A stretch of DNA of 63,480 nt from Haplomitrium mnioides (Eukaryota > Marchantiophyta > Haplomitriopsida > Calobryales), in contig JBNGIS010005823.1 in assembly GCA_049999725.1 (NCBI GenBank), positions 1 to 63,480 of the forward strand, read 5' to 3'. Positions 23,485 to 35,564 of the stretch are shown here, one piece after another (within the stretch, counting starts at the first letter, position 1; every line of letters begins with the position of its first letter). The position numbers and the translations under genes are program-made. Below the pieces are notes generated by a model. That model ran no database searches. It worked only from the letters and a program-made list of their open reading frames with translations, and had not been told where the DNA came from.

Positions 23485-26400
23485 CTTGCTTGCAACAATA
23501 GCAATCAAAAATTGGCTACAAAATAAGGTTGTTGTTGTTCACAATTGCTCCATCAAGAGATTTGTTGGCTATTTATTTGCAACATGGCATTCATAATTTA
23601 GCTAGATAGGTGAGGTTGGTGTTGTTTGTGACTACTTTGTGTAGGGATCTATTGGCTATCTATTGCATCCATTTCTTATCTATTTGCAACACTAGAAATC
23701 AAGAATTAGCAAAAAAAAGTGATTTTTATGTAGTTGGTTATTGTTATATGAAAAAATATCTTGGCTATATGTTTGCAACAATAGCAATCAGAAATTGGCC
23801 ACAAAACTAATGTTGTTGTTGTTGGTAATTGCTTCATGCAAGGATCTATTGACTGTCTGTTTACGGCAATAACATTCAAAAACTAGCTAGATAAGTGAGG
23901 TTGGTGCTGTTTGTGATTGTTTTGTATAAAAATCTATTGGTTATTTGTTGCATTCATTGTATATTTGTTTTCATTACTAGCAATCAAAAGTTACCCACAA
24001 CAGTGAGGTTTGTGTTGATGTTGATTGTTCATTGTAGGGATGTGTTGGTTATCTCTTGCATCTATTGTCATTCTCTTTACTTTTGTGCTAATAATTGTTT
24101 CATCAAGTGATCTATTGGTTATTTGTTTTCAACATTAGCAATAAAAAATTAGCCACAAAGTGAGATAGATGTTGTTGGCAATTATTTCATCCAAAGATCT
24201 ATTGACATTTTGCTTGCAACATTAGAAAACAACTATCTGTGTTTTCAACACTAGCAATAAAAAATTAGCTACAAAAGTGAGTTTGGTGTTGCTGGTGATT
24301 GTTTCATGGAAGGATATGTTGGCTATTTGCTTGTTAAATTATGTGTTGGTGATTGTTCCATGCAAGGATTGGTTGGCTATCTATCTTCAATATTAGCAAT
24401 AAGGAATTAGCCACAAAGATGAGGGTTTTGTTGTTGGAAATTGTTTCATGAAGGGATCTATTGTCTATCTATTTTCAAAATTAGCAATCAAAGATTAGCC
24501 ACTATAGTAAGTTGGTATTTACGGTGAATCTTTCATGTAGGAATCTCTTAGTTGTTTGTTTGCAGCATTAGCAATCAAAAACCTAGCCATATTAGTGAGG
24601 CTCATGCTTTTGTTGATTATCTTATGCAAAGATCTATTGGCTATGTATTGGTTGTTTGGGCTATGTGTTTCCAACACTGCAATCATAAATGACCCACAAA
24701 AATGAGGCAAGTGTTGTTGGCGATTACTTTATACACGGATTTATTGGTTATTTGCCTACAATAATAGCTAAAAAAAAAGAAACAAAAATGACTTTGGTGT
24801 TGTTGGTGAATGCTTCATACATGGAACTATTGGCTATTTATTTGGAACATTAGCAATTAGATTTTAGCGACAAAAATGAGGTTGGTAATTGTTTCATGCA
24901 GGGAAAATTAGAAAGCATAAGCAATTAGAAATTGGCCACAAAAAAAAGTTTGGCATTATTGGTGGTAATTTCATACATGGATTGGTTGGCTATCTACTTG
25001 CAATATTTGATCAAAATTACCCACAAAAGTGATAATGGTGATTTTTTCTTGCAGAGATGTGTTGAGTTTCTATTTGCAACACTAGGAATAAGAAATTAGC
25101 CACAAAATTAAGGTTGGCGTTGTTGATAATTATTTCATAAAAGGACATGTTGGCTATTTTTTGCATCTGTTGGCTGTATGTTTGCAACATTAGTAGTCAA
25201 AAACTAGCCACTAAAGTGAGGTCAATGTTGATGATGATTTTCTATGCAAGGATATGTTGGTAATTAATTTACAATGTTAACAATAAAAAATTAGCCACAT
25301 AAACGATGTTGGTGCTTTTGCTGATTGTTTCATGCAAGGATGTGTTTGCTATGTATTGCACCTATTGGCAATATTTTTAACAACATTAGCAGCTAGAAGC
25401 TATCCACAAGAGTGAAGTTGGTGTTGTTGGTGATTGCTTCATGCAAGGATTTGTTGGTTGTTTGTTTGCAAGTATGTTGGTGATTTTTTCATTCAAGGAT
25501 CTATTAGCTATCTGCTTGCAATGTTAGTAATCAAAAATTAGTGATAAAAGTGAGGTAGGTGTATTTTGTGAGTGTTTCATGCACATAACTATTGGCCATC
25601 TGTTTGCAACATTAGCAATAAAAAATTAGCCACAAGAGTGAGGTTTTGTTGTTGGTGATTGTTTCATGAAATGATTTAACAAATATATAGTTCATTTGTT
25701 AGCAACACTAGCAATATAAAAAATTAGCCACAAAAATGATGTTTTTCTTGTTGGCAATTGTTTGATAAAGATATTTGCTAGTTATCTATTTGCAACATAA
25801 GAAATAAAAAATTAGCAAAACAAGTGAGATTAGTATTGTTGGTGATTGTTTCATGTAGATATATGTTGTCTATATGTTGCATTTGTTGGCTATCAATATA
25901 TTTGCAACACTGCTAATAAAAAACTAGCCATAAAAGTGAGGTTGGTGATGTTGGGGATTGTGTCATGTACAAAACTCTATGTTACATGTTGCATCTATTG
26001 GCTATTTGTTTGCTAATGTGTTGGTGACTCTTTCATGTTGGGTTGTGTTGGCTACATGTTGCATTTATTGGCTATCTTTTTTGCATTAGTATAAATAAAA
26101 AATAAGCCACAAATATGGGATTGGTGTTGTTGGTAATTATTTCTATGTCGATCATTTGGCTATCAATTTGCAACATTGGCAATCATTAATTGGCTATATA
26201 AGTGAGGTTGATGTTGTTGGTGATTTGTTTGTACATAAATTTGCTGGCTATCTATTGCATCTATTGGCTAGTTGTTTGCAACACTATCAATATGAAATTA
26301 GCCACAAAATTGAGGTTGGTATTGTTGTTTGTTTATTATTTGATACAATCATTTGTTGGATATATCGTGCATCTATTAGCTATCTATTTTCTAATGTGTT

Positions 26401-27630
26401 GGTGATTGTTTCATGCAAGGATTTGTTGGCTATCTATTTGCAACATCAGCAATCAGAAATCAACAAAAAAAAGTTAGGTTGGTTTTGTTGGTGATTACTT
26501 ATATAGGGATTTTTTGGCTATCTGCTTGCAACACTAACAACCATAAATTAGCCACATAAGAAAGGTTGGTGTTGTGGGTGATTGTTTCATGTAAGGATGT
26601 GAAGGGTATCTGTTGCATCTGTTGGTTTGCTGTTTGCAACATTAGCAATTTGAAATTAGCCACAAAATTGAGGTTAGTATTTTTGTTGATTGTTTGATGC
26701 AAAGATCAGTTGGCTATCTATTGCATCTGTTAGCTATCTGTAATCTAGTGTGTTGGTGATTGTTTCATGGAAGGATTTGTTAGCCATCTATTGTATCTAT
26801 TGGCTATTTGTTTGCAACATCACCAATAAAAAATTAGCCAAAAAGGTGAGGTTGGTGTTGTGGGTGATTGCTTCATGTAGGAGCGGTTGGCTATGTGTAT
26901 GCAATGTTAGCAACCAAAATTTTCCAAATATGTGATGCTAGTATTGTTGGTGACTATTTTCTATAGGGAATTGTGGGCTATTTATTGCATTGGCTATCTA
27001 TTTGCAACATTAGCAATCAATTATTTGCTACAAAAATAAGGTTGGTGTTCCTAGTGAATAGTTCATGTAGGGATCTATTGGCTACTTATTGCATATGTTG
27101 GCTATTTTTTTGCTAATATGTTGGTGATTTTTTCATACAATGATCCATTGGTTATCTGTTTGCAATAGTAGCAATCAAAAACTAGCCACAAAAGTGAGAT
27201 GGGTTAGTTTAGGTATGGATTTGATGGCTATCTACTTGCTAATATATTGGTGATTGTTCCATGTAGACAACCAATGGCTATCTATTGTCTCTATTGGCTA
27301 TCTATTTGCAGCACAAGCAATCTAAAATTAGCCACAAAAATGATGTGGTCGTTGTTGGTGATAGTTTTACACATGGATTTGTTGGCTAATTGCTTATAGC
27401 ATAAGCAGTCAGAAACTGGCAAAATAAGTGAGCTTAGTATTGTTAGTGATTGTTTCATGTAAAGGATTTTTTTCTACATGTTTCATTTGTTGGCTGTCTA
27501 TTTGCAACATTAGTAATCAAGAATTAGCCACAAAAATGAGGTTGGTGATGTTGGTGATTGTGTTATACAAAGATCTCTTGACTATCTCGTGGCTATGTAT
27601 TGGCTAATGTATTGGACTTTTGGTGGATAC
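23485..27630. repeat. Satellite Sat-1, about 105-bp units
   Basis: Some 4.1 kb of degenerate tandem repeats. Each unit has three recognisable blocks: GGTTGGTGTTGTTGGTGATT, TTTCATGCAAGGATCTATTG and TTGCAACATTAGCAATCAAA, followed by AATTAGCCACAAAAGTGAG. Some units carry an extra inner block (GGCTATCTATTGCATCTATT). No protein-coding potential; open frames inside are repeat artefacts. Confidence 0.9.
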
Positions 27631-27639
27631 CATTTACAA

Positions 27640-27801
27640 AAGCAATATCAAGAGGTCAAAAAGCCAAGAGAAGTGCATTCTAGTGAGCTAGCTAGCAACA
27701 CTGTTGCCACTATAGAGTTATGGGTCACACAAAGAATAGATGTTTTTTCACTTCACCTAGAGTTACGACAAGAAGGAGCTTGCACATGTGAGCAAGACAG
27801 A
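27640..27801 (+). pseudogene. Gypsy-type element H2, 5' piece
   Basis: An open stretch (LQKQYQEVKKPREVHSSELA...) runs from the end of Sat-1 to the R2 insertion. It is joined to 32167 by the target duplication, so I treat it as part of the same older element. By itself it is not diagnostic. Confidence 0.4.
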
Positions 27802-28185
27802 TGCAATAGTACAAACATAAGGCTGTGTTATTTATAAGAAAATAGAGAGGAGTGGAGGAAGTGGTAGAGAGTCACTTTTAGGGTTGAGATAATATTACTT
27901 GCCTTCAAAGTCACTTTTAGTAAAGAGTCACTTTTAGGGTTGAAGTTAGAAGTGACTTGTAAGTGAAGAAAGAGGGATGACGCCCTCTTCTCTTGTATAA
28001 ATTGAAGGGCTTCTTAGCTCCACTACTCATTCTGAAGTTCCTCTCAATTCGGTTTGGCTCTTTGGTTGCTTGGCTTTGGCTAACACTCTTGGATTTGTTT
28101 GCTTATTGTCTTTGAGTAAAATAACTCTATTGGAGTTATCTTGAAGTTGTTATTCATTTGAAAGTTGGCTTTGAGTTCTTTTACA
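27802..28185 (+). repeat. R2 5' LTR
   Basis: 384 bp, TGCAATAGTACAAAC... to ...TTCTTTTACA, followed by the tRNA-Met primer site TTGTTATCAGAGCC at 28186-28199 (one change). Confidence 0.9.
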
Positions 28186-28199
28186 TTGTTATCAGAGCC

Positions 28200-31100
28200 A
28201 CGATTCTTTTTGGTGGAATAGAGAATCAAGAAGCGAGGATGCAAGCGATGGAACATTAAATTGAACATCTTTCTAGAAGTTAAAAATGCAAATAGAAAAA
28301 GAGAAAGTAGAAAGTCATGTGTGAATTCTCAAACCAAAAGCATATGATAGAAAGATGGTTTATGGTGCATTTGAGAATTTCTTATTTGATTGTGAACAAT
28401 ATTTTGAGGCTACCAACATAAGAGAGGATGGTTGAAGAATTCTATTGGTTGCAAGTCAATTGGAGGGAGTAGCAAAAACTTGGTGGAGATATCAAATTCA
28501 ACAAGCTCAACGTGGAATGGTTGCTCCAATTGCCTCTTGACAAGAGTTCAAAGAAGCGGTGACTCTAAGATTTAGGATTGTGAATGCTCCAAAGGTAGCA
28601 AGAGATTGCTTGGCAGGATTGAAGAAACTTGGTACAGTAGTTATGTCATTCAATTTCAGAATATCATTATGCAAATTCCTAATATGAGCGAGGGAGAAGC
28701 TTTAGACCACTTTTTTCAAGGATTGAAGCCTCCCACTAGAATGGAAGTGATAATGAGAAAGTCCTCTCACCTAGAAGAAGCAATGCGCAGGGCTAAACAA
28801 TACGACTCATTGCTAACAACTACCAAAGTCAGGCCGCAGCTACAACAAGTTTACCAAATGTTTGTGTGGCAGCAAATGAGGCTGTACCCATGGAGATTAA
28901 TGCGGCGCAAAGAGTGTTCCTCACCGATGTGGAACATAAGCACCTACACCAAAGTGGAGGATGTTTTTATTGTTGACAACTTGGTCACATGATTTCAATT
29001 TGCCCACGTTGACAAAAGAGATCACGCGCTCTTGTTCAAGCAACAATTGTTGAAGAAGAAAATTAAAGAAACGACCGACCTCAATAAAGACAATCGAACG
29101 GTTTAATGAGAGCCTGATTAGTTCCAATGGAATGAAAAGCTCGACAAGAATTAGAAGCACATTGTTTCATCTAGACGGTATGGTTGATGAGCATTCTTGT
29201 AGAATGTTGTAGATTGTGGAAGTTATGAAAATTTCATGTCACTATGTTTAGCAAAGAAAATCAAAGCTAAAGCTTTGCCTATCAAGAGAAGTTTTGTGAC
29301 TATGGCTGATGGCCAAAAACATGAAATGTTCCACTCATACAAGCCATTTCTTCTAAGGATTGGCAAAGACTATGAGGAATCTATAGATTTTGTTATTGCA
29401 TCTGTACAATATGACATCTGTACAGTCTATTTTAGTTTGTTTTGGTATTTCTCAATGACATTTTTGTTTTTAGCAAAACTAAAGATGAGCATCGCAATAT
29501 TCTTAAATAAGTTTTGCAAAGATTGAGCAATTGGAAGTTTTATTGCAAGAGATCCAAGTGAAAATTTTGGAAGCAAGAGGTTATTAACCTAGGGCACAAA
29601 GTGTCTGCAAATGGTATAAAGATGAAAGAAGAGAAAATCAAGGCTATTACAGAGTGGCCAACACCGAATGATGCAAAGGACATTAGAGCCTTTATTAGAT
29701 TGGCAAGCTTCTATCGACAATTCATCCATTATTGTGCACATATTGTTGCACCACTTATAGATCTGCTAGACATGAAAGTCAAGTTTTAATGGACTGCCAA
29801 GGAGCAAACGACATTTCAACAACTCAAAGATGCAATCTCTTCTTGTCTTATTCTACATCCATGTCATCCAAATGCATATTGTATAGTTGACTTTGATGAT
29901 TTTAATTTTGCTATTGGAGCAGTTTTGCAGTAAGAGTTTGAGGATGGACTTCATCCAATCGCTCTTATGTCACGTCAATTAAATACGACAAAGAGAAAGT
30001 ACTTTGCAAGGGATTGAGAACAATTGGCAATGGTTTATCCTACCAAGGTGTGGAGACACTATCTTTTGAGAAGAATTGAGCTTATTTGTACAGATCACAA
30101 GCCATTGCTACAAGCAATCCATTTGGAAAATATGACAAGTTGTCATCACCTATGGGAGGATCAATTGCAATTCTTTGATATCAAGCTAGAGTACAAGCTT
30201 AGAAGGTTCCACACCATTTTTTATGCATTGTCAAGAAGGTTGGATCATTGAGTAAATACAGTGGAGTTGGCTAACATTAGTATATTACATTTGGATGAGG
30301 CCACTAGTGGTAGTTATTGCCATAAGCTATAAGATGCTTTTTTTAGTCTTGTTTGGACACGATTGGTCCTCAATGATAGTGAGTATCATTTGTTTTCCAT
30401 TCAAGATTGCATTCTATATAGAGGCCGCCAAAAATATATTCCACAATATGATGCACTTCCAATGGCTTGTTTACAAGAAGCACATGACATTCCCATCTCA
30501 AGGCATCTTGGAGTAGATAAAACTACAAAGTTGCTTCAGTACACTTGGTGGTGGCCTAACTTGGCTCAAGATGTTTGTGGTTTTGTTCATTCGTGTGAAA
30601 GTTGTCAGCAAAATAAGCTTCAATTCAAAAACCAGTAGGACTTCTTCAGCTACTACCAATTCCTATTGCTCGTTGGGAACATGTAAGTTTGGATCTTGTG
30701 ACTTCACTTTCAATTATGCCTCCAAGGTTTACTATCATTGTGGTATTTGTGGACAAACTCAGCAAGAAAATTCATTTAGCACTGACGATGGATACAATAG
30801 ATGATATACAATTGGCAAAAACTTACTTTGATGTTATCCTTTGTCATCATAGAATGCCCAAAGTGTTAATATCTGATATGGATCTACGTTTCACTGAAAA
30901 GTTTTGGCAAGAGTTGTTCAAACTTTTAGGCACCAAACTCTCTATGTCTATTGCTTATCATCCTCAAACAGATGAGCAAACGGAGTGCACTAATCTCTTT
31001 ATAGAGGATATGCTTTGCATATTCATCAATGTTCATCATATCGATTGGGATAGTTTCTTACTGATTGTGGAGTTTGCTTACAACAACGTCAAACAAGCAA

Positions 31101-31720
31101 GTACTAGGTTTTCTCCCTTCTTTCTTAATTTGGGTCAACATCCTCTTGTTCTCAATGGTTTACTTTCTCCTTCTTCTTCCAATGTTCTAAGTATTTCTAC
31201 TTTTTTGTCTCGTTTATCTTCTTCCTTGCAAGATGCTTGCAACCATCTTAATGTTGCTCAAAACTAACAAAAAAATGTGCCGACAGTTGTCAACATGATT
31301 TCTCTTTTGTTTTAGGTGACCAAGTTATGCTATCTACTCACAATCTCCCATTGTCTTTAGATACTCAAGTTTGTGAGCTATCTCTTGCTTGGATTGGTCA
31401 TTTCTCTACTTCTCATGTTATTTCTCCTGTTGCTTATAAACTTGACCTTCTTCTTCATATGAAGATTCATCTTGTGTTTCATGTATCTAAACTTAAGCCT
31501 TTTATTACTAGTCCATCTTCTTTTCCAAATCGTGTTCAACTTCCTTCTCCGACTATTGTTTTTGATAATCATGAAGAATTTGAAGTGGACCAAATTTTGG
31601 CAAAATGAGTTATCAAACGAATAAAACATCCACAAGTTCAATACAAGGTTTTGTGAAAAGACTATCCACTTTATAATGCTACTTGAAAACCTTTTTCAAA
31701 TCTTGAGAATGCTCAAGAGG
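28200..31720 (+). pseudogene. R2 gag-pol remnant
   Basis: In order: gag (28200-29010; RRAKQYDSLL region, zinc knuckle broken by a stop), protease (29160-29420; MADGQKHEMF), an RT tail after a deletion (29440-29790; GIKMKEEKIKAITEWPTP), RNase H (29820-30250; TDHKPLLQAI), integrase (30363-31270; RHLGVDKTTKLL, FVHSCESCQQ, ISDMDLRFTEKFWQ, MSIAYHPQTDEQ) and a degraded chromodomain (31400-31720). Stops occur in every domain. Confidence 0.85.
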
Positions 31721-31782
31721 TTATTCAAATATTTAAAAGTTTCAACAATGAGAGGAAATCATTGATTAAAAGGTGGGGATTA

Positions 31783-32166
31783 TGTATTAGTACAAGTCTA
31801 AGGTTGTGCTATTTATAAGAAAAAAAACATGAGCGAAGGAAGTGGTAGAGAGTCACTTTTAAGGTTGAGATAAGATTACTTGCCTTTGAAGTCACTTTTA
31901 GTAGAGAGTCACTTTTAAGGTTGAAATTAGAAGTAACTTGTAAGTGAAGAAAAGGGGATGACATTCTCTTCTCTTGTATAAATTGAAAGTCTTCTTAGCC
32001 CCACTACTCATTGTGGAGTTCCTCTCAATTTGGTTTGGCTCTTTGCTTGCTTGGCTTTGGCTAGTACTCTTGGATTTGTTTGCTTATTGTCTTTGAGTAA
32101 TATAACTCTATTGGAGTTATCTTGAAGTTGTTATTCATTTGGAAGTTGGCCTTGAGTTCTTTTACA
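31783..32166 (+). repeat. R2 3' LTR
   Basis: 384 bp, TGTATTAGTACAAG... to ...TTCTTTTACA, preceded by a purine-rich tract (AAAAGGTGGGGATTA). Confidence 0.9.
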
Positions 32167-34150
32167 ACAAAGGTGAGAGAGGTGGTCGTGACCAAGAAGC
32201 AACACTAGTTGGGAGAGTTGGAGTAGGTGCTATAGTCACTACTGTGGATCCAAATGATGTTAAGATTGCATAGTTGGAGCAACAATTAGCTATAACTACA
32301 ACACAAGCGAGACTCAATTTCAAAGCTGAAGCCTCTACCTCATGTAGAGCTAATGGAAGCTTGGTTGGCAACAATGGAGTTTATATGTGGGACAACTCAT
32401 GTTGATGCATCTACAGCGGTGAATAGAGCAACAAGAAAGTCTCTTGAGTCTAGACGAGAAACAATGGAGTTAGCTCCTCGGAGGGAGGATGCTCACTTCC
32501 AAGTAAAGCTTATATAGTCATTTCAACTCATAGATTTTGGTGAGGACTACTTCCATGCATCCAACTCAAACATCTAAGGATATGGAGAGATCATGTGACG
32601 TGGATAGGAGTGTGTCTTTAGTTACAAATACAGCCAAGTTAGTGGTACACAAGCCACTATTTCTTGCTATAGATGTGTTGACTAAAAGGGTCATAATAGT
32701 TGAAGTGTTCAGATTGGCAGCCATATTATGTGAGGAGACTCAAGGTGCTACTCCCAATATAGAGATGAGACCCATTAGTAGAGCAACTAACACATATGTC
32801 TCTACATCTAGAGGTGAGACATGGCATGCTGATGCCACACGGTTGATGGAGTTATCAGCCCAACTTGCATTTGAGAGGACCAAATTTAGATCTAGTGTGG
32901 TGTCTCTCAACAATCAAAGTGGTATTTTTTGACTAGTTGGTTCTTCAAACATGGCGTACAAGCTAGCCAGAGTGCTGTTGGATAATGGTGCACAACCTTT
33001 GATGTTTGGTAAGTGAACAAGACAGGCATTGGGATTAAAGACAAGAGATATGGAGATTTGCCCTTTCTCAATCTAGACTTCAATGACAGCACCTTCACCC
33101 ACACAACACATCATACATAGAGAGATTGAGCTTGGAGTGCAAGCTGATCATCCCATATATAACTCACAAATGAGAACTCAAGCCATACGTACCAAGGTTG
33201 AGTCCTATGATGTTCTAGTAGGGTGTAGAATGTTATATCCCATAGGGTTACTATTGATTTTTGGGATGAGTATATATCTTATCAGCTTGGATGGCAATCT
33301 AGAGAGGCACAATTGAGCAAGTCTTATGTCAGATTCAGTGGACTAGTTGGGGATCCACTATGACAATTTATAGCTTTGTCAACATTTTGTGAAGTGATCA
33401 CCAATTTTGTTGACTTGTTGGAAGAGAATGCACAAGCAATTGACATTCCTTCCATTGATGAGGCATCTTCAGAGTTTGCAAGGCTACAATCGTTATCAAA
33501 TGAGGTGACTCCTACTAGTGGATGATTGGCAAGATGCATTTGCCCCATATCCTATACTAGATGGTTTTGTCACACCTGGATCTGTAAATATTTCTCTAGT
33601 AGACACTATGCCAATTTCATGGCAGTATTCTACTGATGGTGTTTACTTGTTAGAATTGTTTGGAGCCATTAGTATAGGGCTAGCTATTCTTCTTCAAGCA
33701 GAGATTCCAATCTATTGGTATTTATATATGGAGAAGGGTGAGATCACATGTGGTGTTATTGGTTGAGGAACATCCACAATTGCTTTTAGTTAGTGTAGTG
33801 TGAAGCTATTTGCATGCATTATGGACCGACATTTTATTTTTTGGGGTAGACCACTTAGCTAAAGTGGGAGCGATTAACTTGTTGATTGTTGGATGGCTAT
33901 GTTAGAGCCAATCCAGGGCTGGTTTGGCCCAAGGGTTGCAAGACCCTCACTCAAAATTGTTTTGAAAGATATTGATGATCTTATGTCATCTCCAACTCTA
34001 TTATGCACTTTCTCCTACATATGTCTTAGAGAGTGTGCTGATCTTGGGAGATAACCACCAAAGCCTTGTAGAGATTGTTTATCGAGTGAAGTCATGGATT
34101 GGACTTGCAGCATTGTTGGATGCTATACAAACAAGATCATGAGTGCACCG

Positions 34151-34200
34151 TCTACGATTGTGGTGGACCAACTTGTCTACGATTGTGGTGGACCAACTTG
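34151..34200 (+). repeat. Perfect 25-bp tandem duplication
   Basis: TCTACGATTGTGGTGGACCA plus ACTTG occurs twice in a row (34151-34175, 34176-34200) within H2. Confidence 0.95.
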
Positions 34201-34472
34201 TTGCCTATTGAGGTGTTGAAACAAGCTTTTGGCAAGATTGTGAGGTTATTATATGTCATTGTAGATGATATTTTGGATTCTAGACACCATGCTCAAAGAG
34301 TGCTTTATGTTGGTCGCTGATCATTGGCATTAGTCAATGTGGTAGATCAGCCTTGTGGAGCATTGCCTATACTGGTAAGTCACCCTACGTCTTATGCATT
34401 TTGGGCAAGAGGTTGTGGTCTTATTTGGAATGCAAACTTGTAGAAACTAGTGAAACCGAATGCTGATGTGTA

Positions 34473-34475
<3 letters not shown>

Positions 34476-34522
<47 letters not shown>

Positions 34523-34622
34523 NNNNNNNNNNNNNNNNNNNNNNNNNNNNNNNNNNNNNNNNNNNNNNNNNNNNNNNNNNNNNNNNNNNNNNNNNNNNNN
34601 NNNNNNNNNNNNNNNNNNNNNN

Positions 34623-34668
<46 letters not shown>
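34476..34668. repeat. (GA)n microsatellite with 100-N assembly gap
   Basis: GA repeats at 34476-34522 and 34623-34668 flank exactly 100 N (34523-34622), a conventional gap of unknown size. True array length is unknown. Confidence 0.95.
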
Positions 34669-34670
<2 letters not shown>

Positions 34671-35564
34671 GACTAGTGATGCACCTATTTTTTTTACTTC
34701 CATATCGCTATAGTATGGTGGAGAGAGGGTTGATACAAACCAAGACAAAAGATTTGTTGGAGGTGGATTGGTGGAGATGTCATATGGTGGATACGCATCT
34801 GCCATAGTTATGGAAATCAAGAAAGATGTGCATGGAAACTACATCGACAAGAGGATGTATGGTGACTATTAGTAGACCAAGTTTGATAGGTATGTTATGC
34901 CTACACTAAAAGAGATCTTTGATGTAGTTGGACATGCTAAGATCTTTAGCTTGGATTTGAGGGCATGATGTCATTAGTTGCCATTGAGGCAAGAGGGCAT
35001 AGCCAAAACAACATTTCAAGGTATTGATGCACATAGGAAGGACCAATTATATCAATGGATGTTTTTACTATTTGGGTTGAAGAACACGCGAGATGAATTC
35101 CAAATGGTGATGGATAGAGTTCTTGCAAGGTTGGACTTTGTCAAGTGCTACATCAATGATCTTTTGGTATATTCAGCACATGTAGACAAGCACCAAAGGC
35201 ATATGTAGATGGTGTTCGACAAACTCAAGTGCCACGGGTTGAAGTTTGCATCTAGGCAAGTGCAAATTCTTCTAGGACCAGATTGAATATCTTAGACACA
35301 CTATCTATCCAAGAGGGTTGGGTGTGCAACAAACCAAGGTGAGTGCCATTGTTGATATGCCAGAACTCACTGATGTAAGCAAAGTTTGTGTATTTTTTAG
35401 ATTGGCTGGTCAGTGCATTTTTTGGATTGGACTACCAAACCCTTGATCATGCTCCCCATGCTAGATCAAGAATGGATTTGAGGTGAAGACCAGGAGAGGG
35501 CCTTCCAAGAGCTGAAAGGTAGATTGACTTGTGTAGCTGTTTTAAGGAGATCTCTTGAAGGCAT

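Larger units (their letters stand above)
27802..32166 (+). mobile_element. Chromovirus R2, internally deleted
   Basis: Same family as R1 and R3. LTRs are 27802-28185 and 31783-32166 (384 bp each), flanked by ACAGA (27797-27801) and ACAAA (32167-32171), a duplication with one mismatch. The internal part is only about 3.6 kb. Near 29420 the sequence passes directly from the protease motif (SVQYDIC) to the RT FLNDIFVFSKTK-like motif, so most of the RT fingers and palm are deleted. Confidence 0.9.

Noticed and set aside
34392-34820. Open frames across the (GA)n tract and gap
   Set aside because: They consist of dinucleotide repeat plus undetermined bases.
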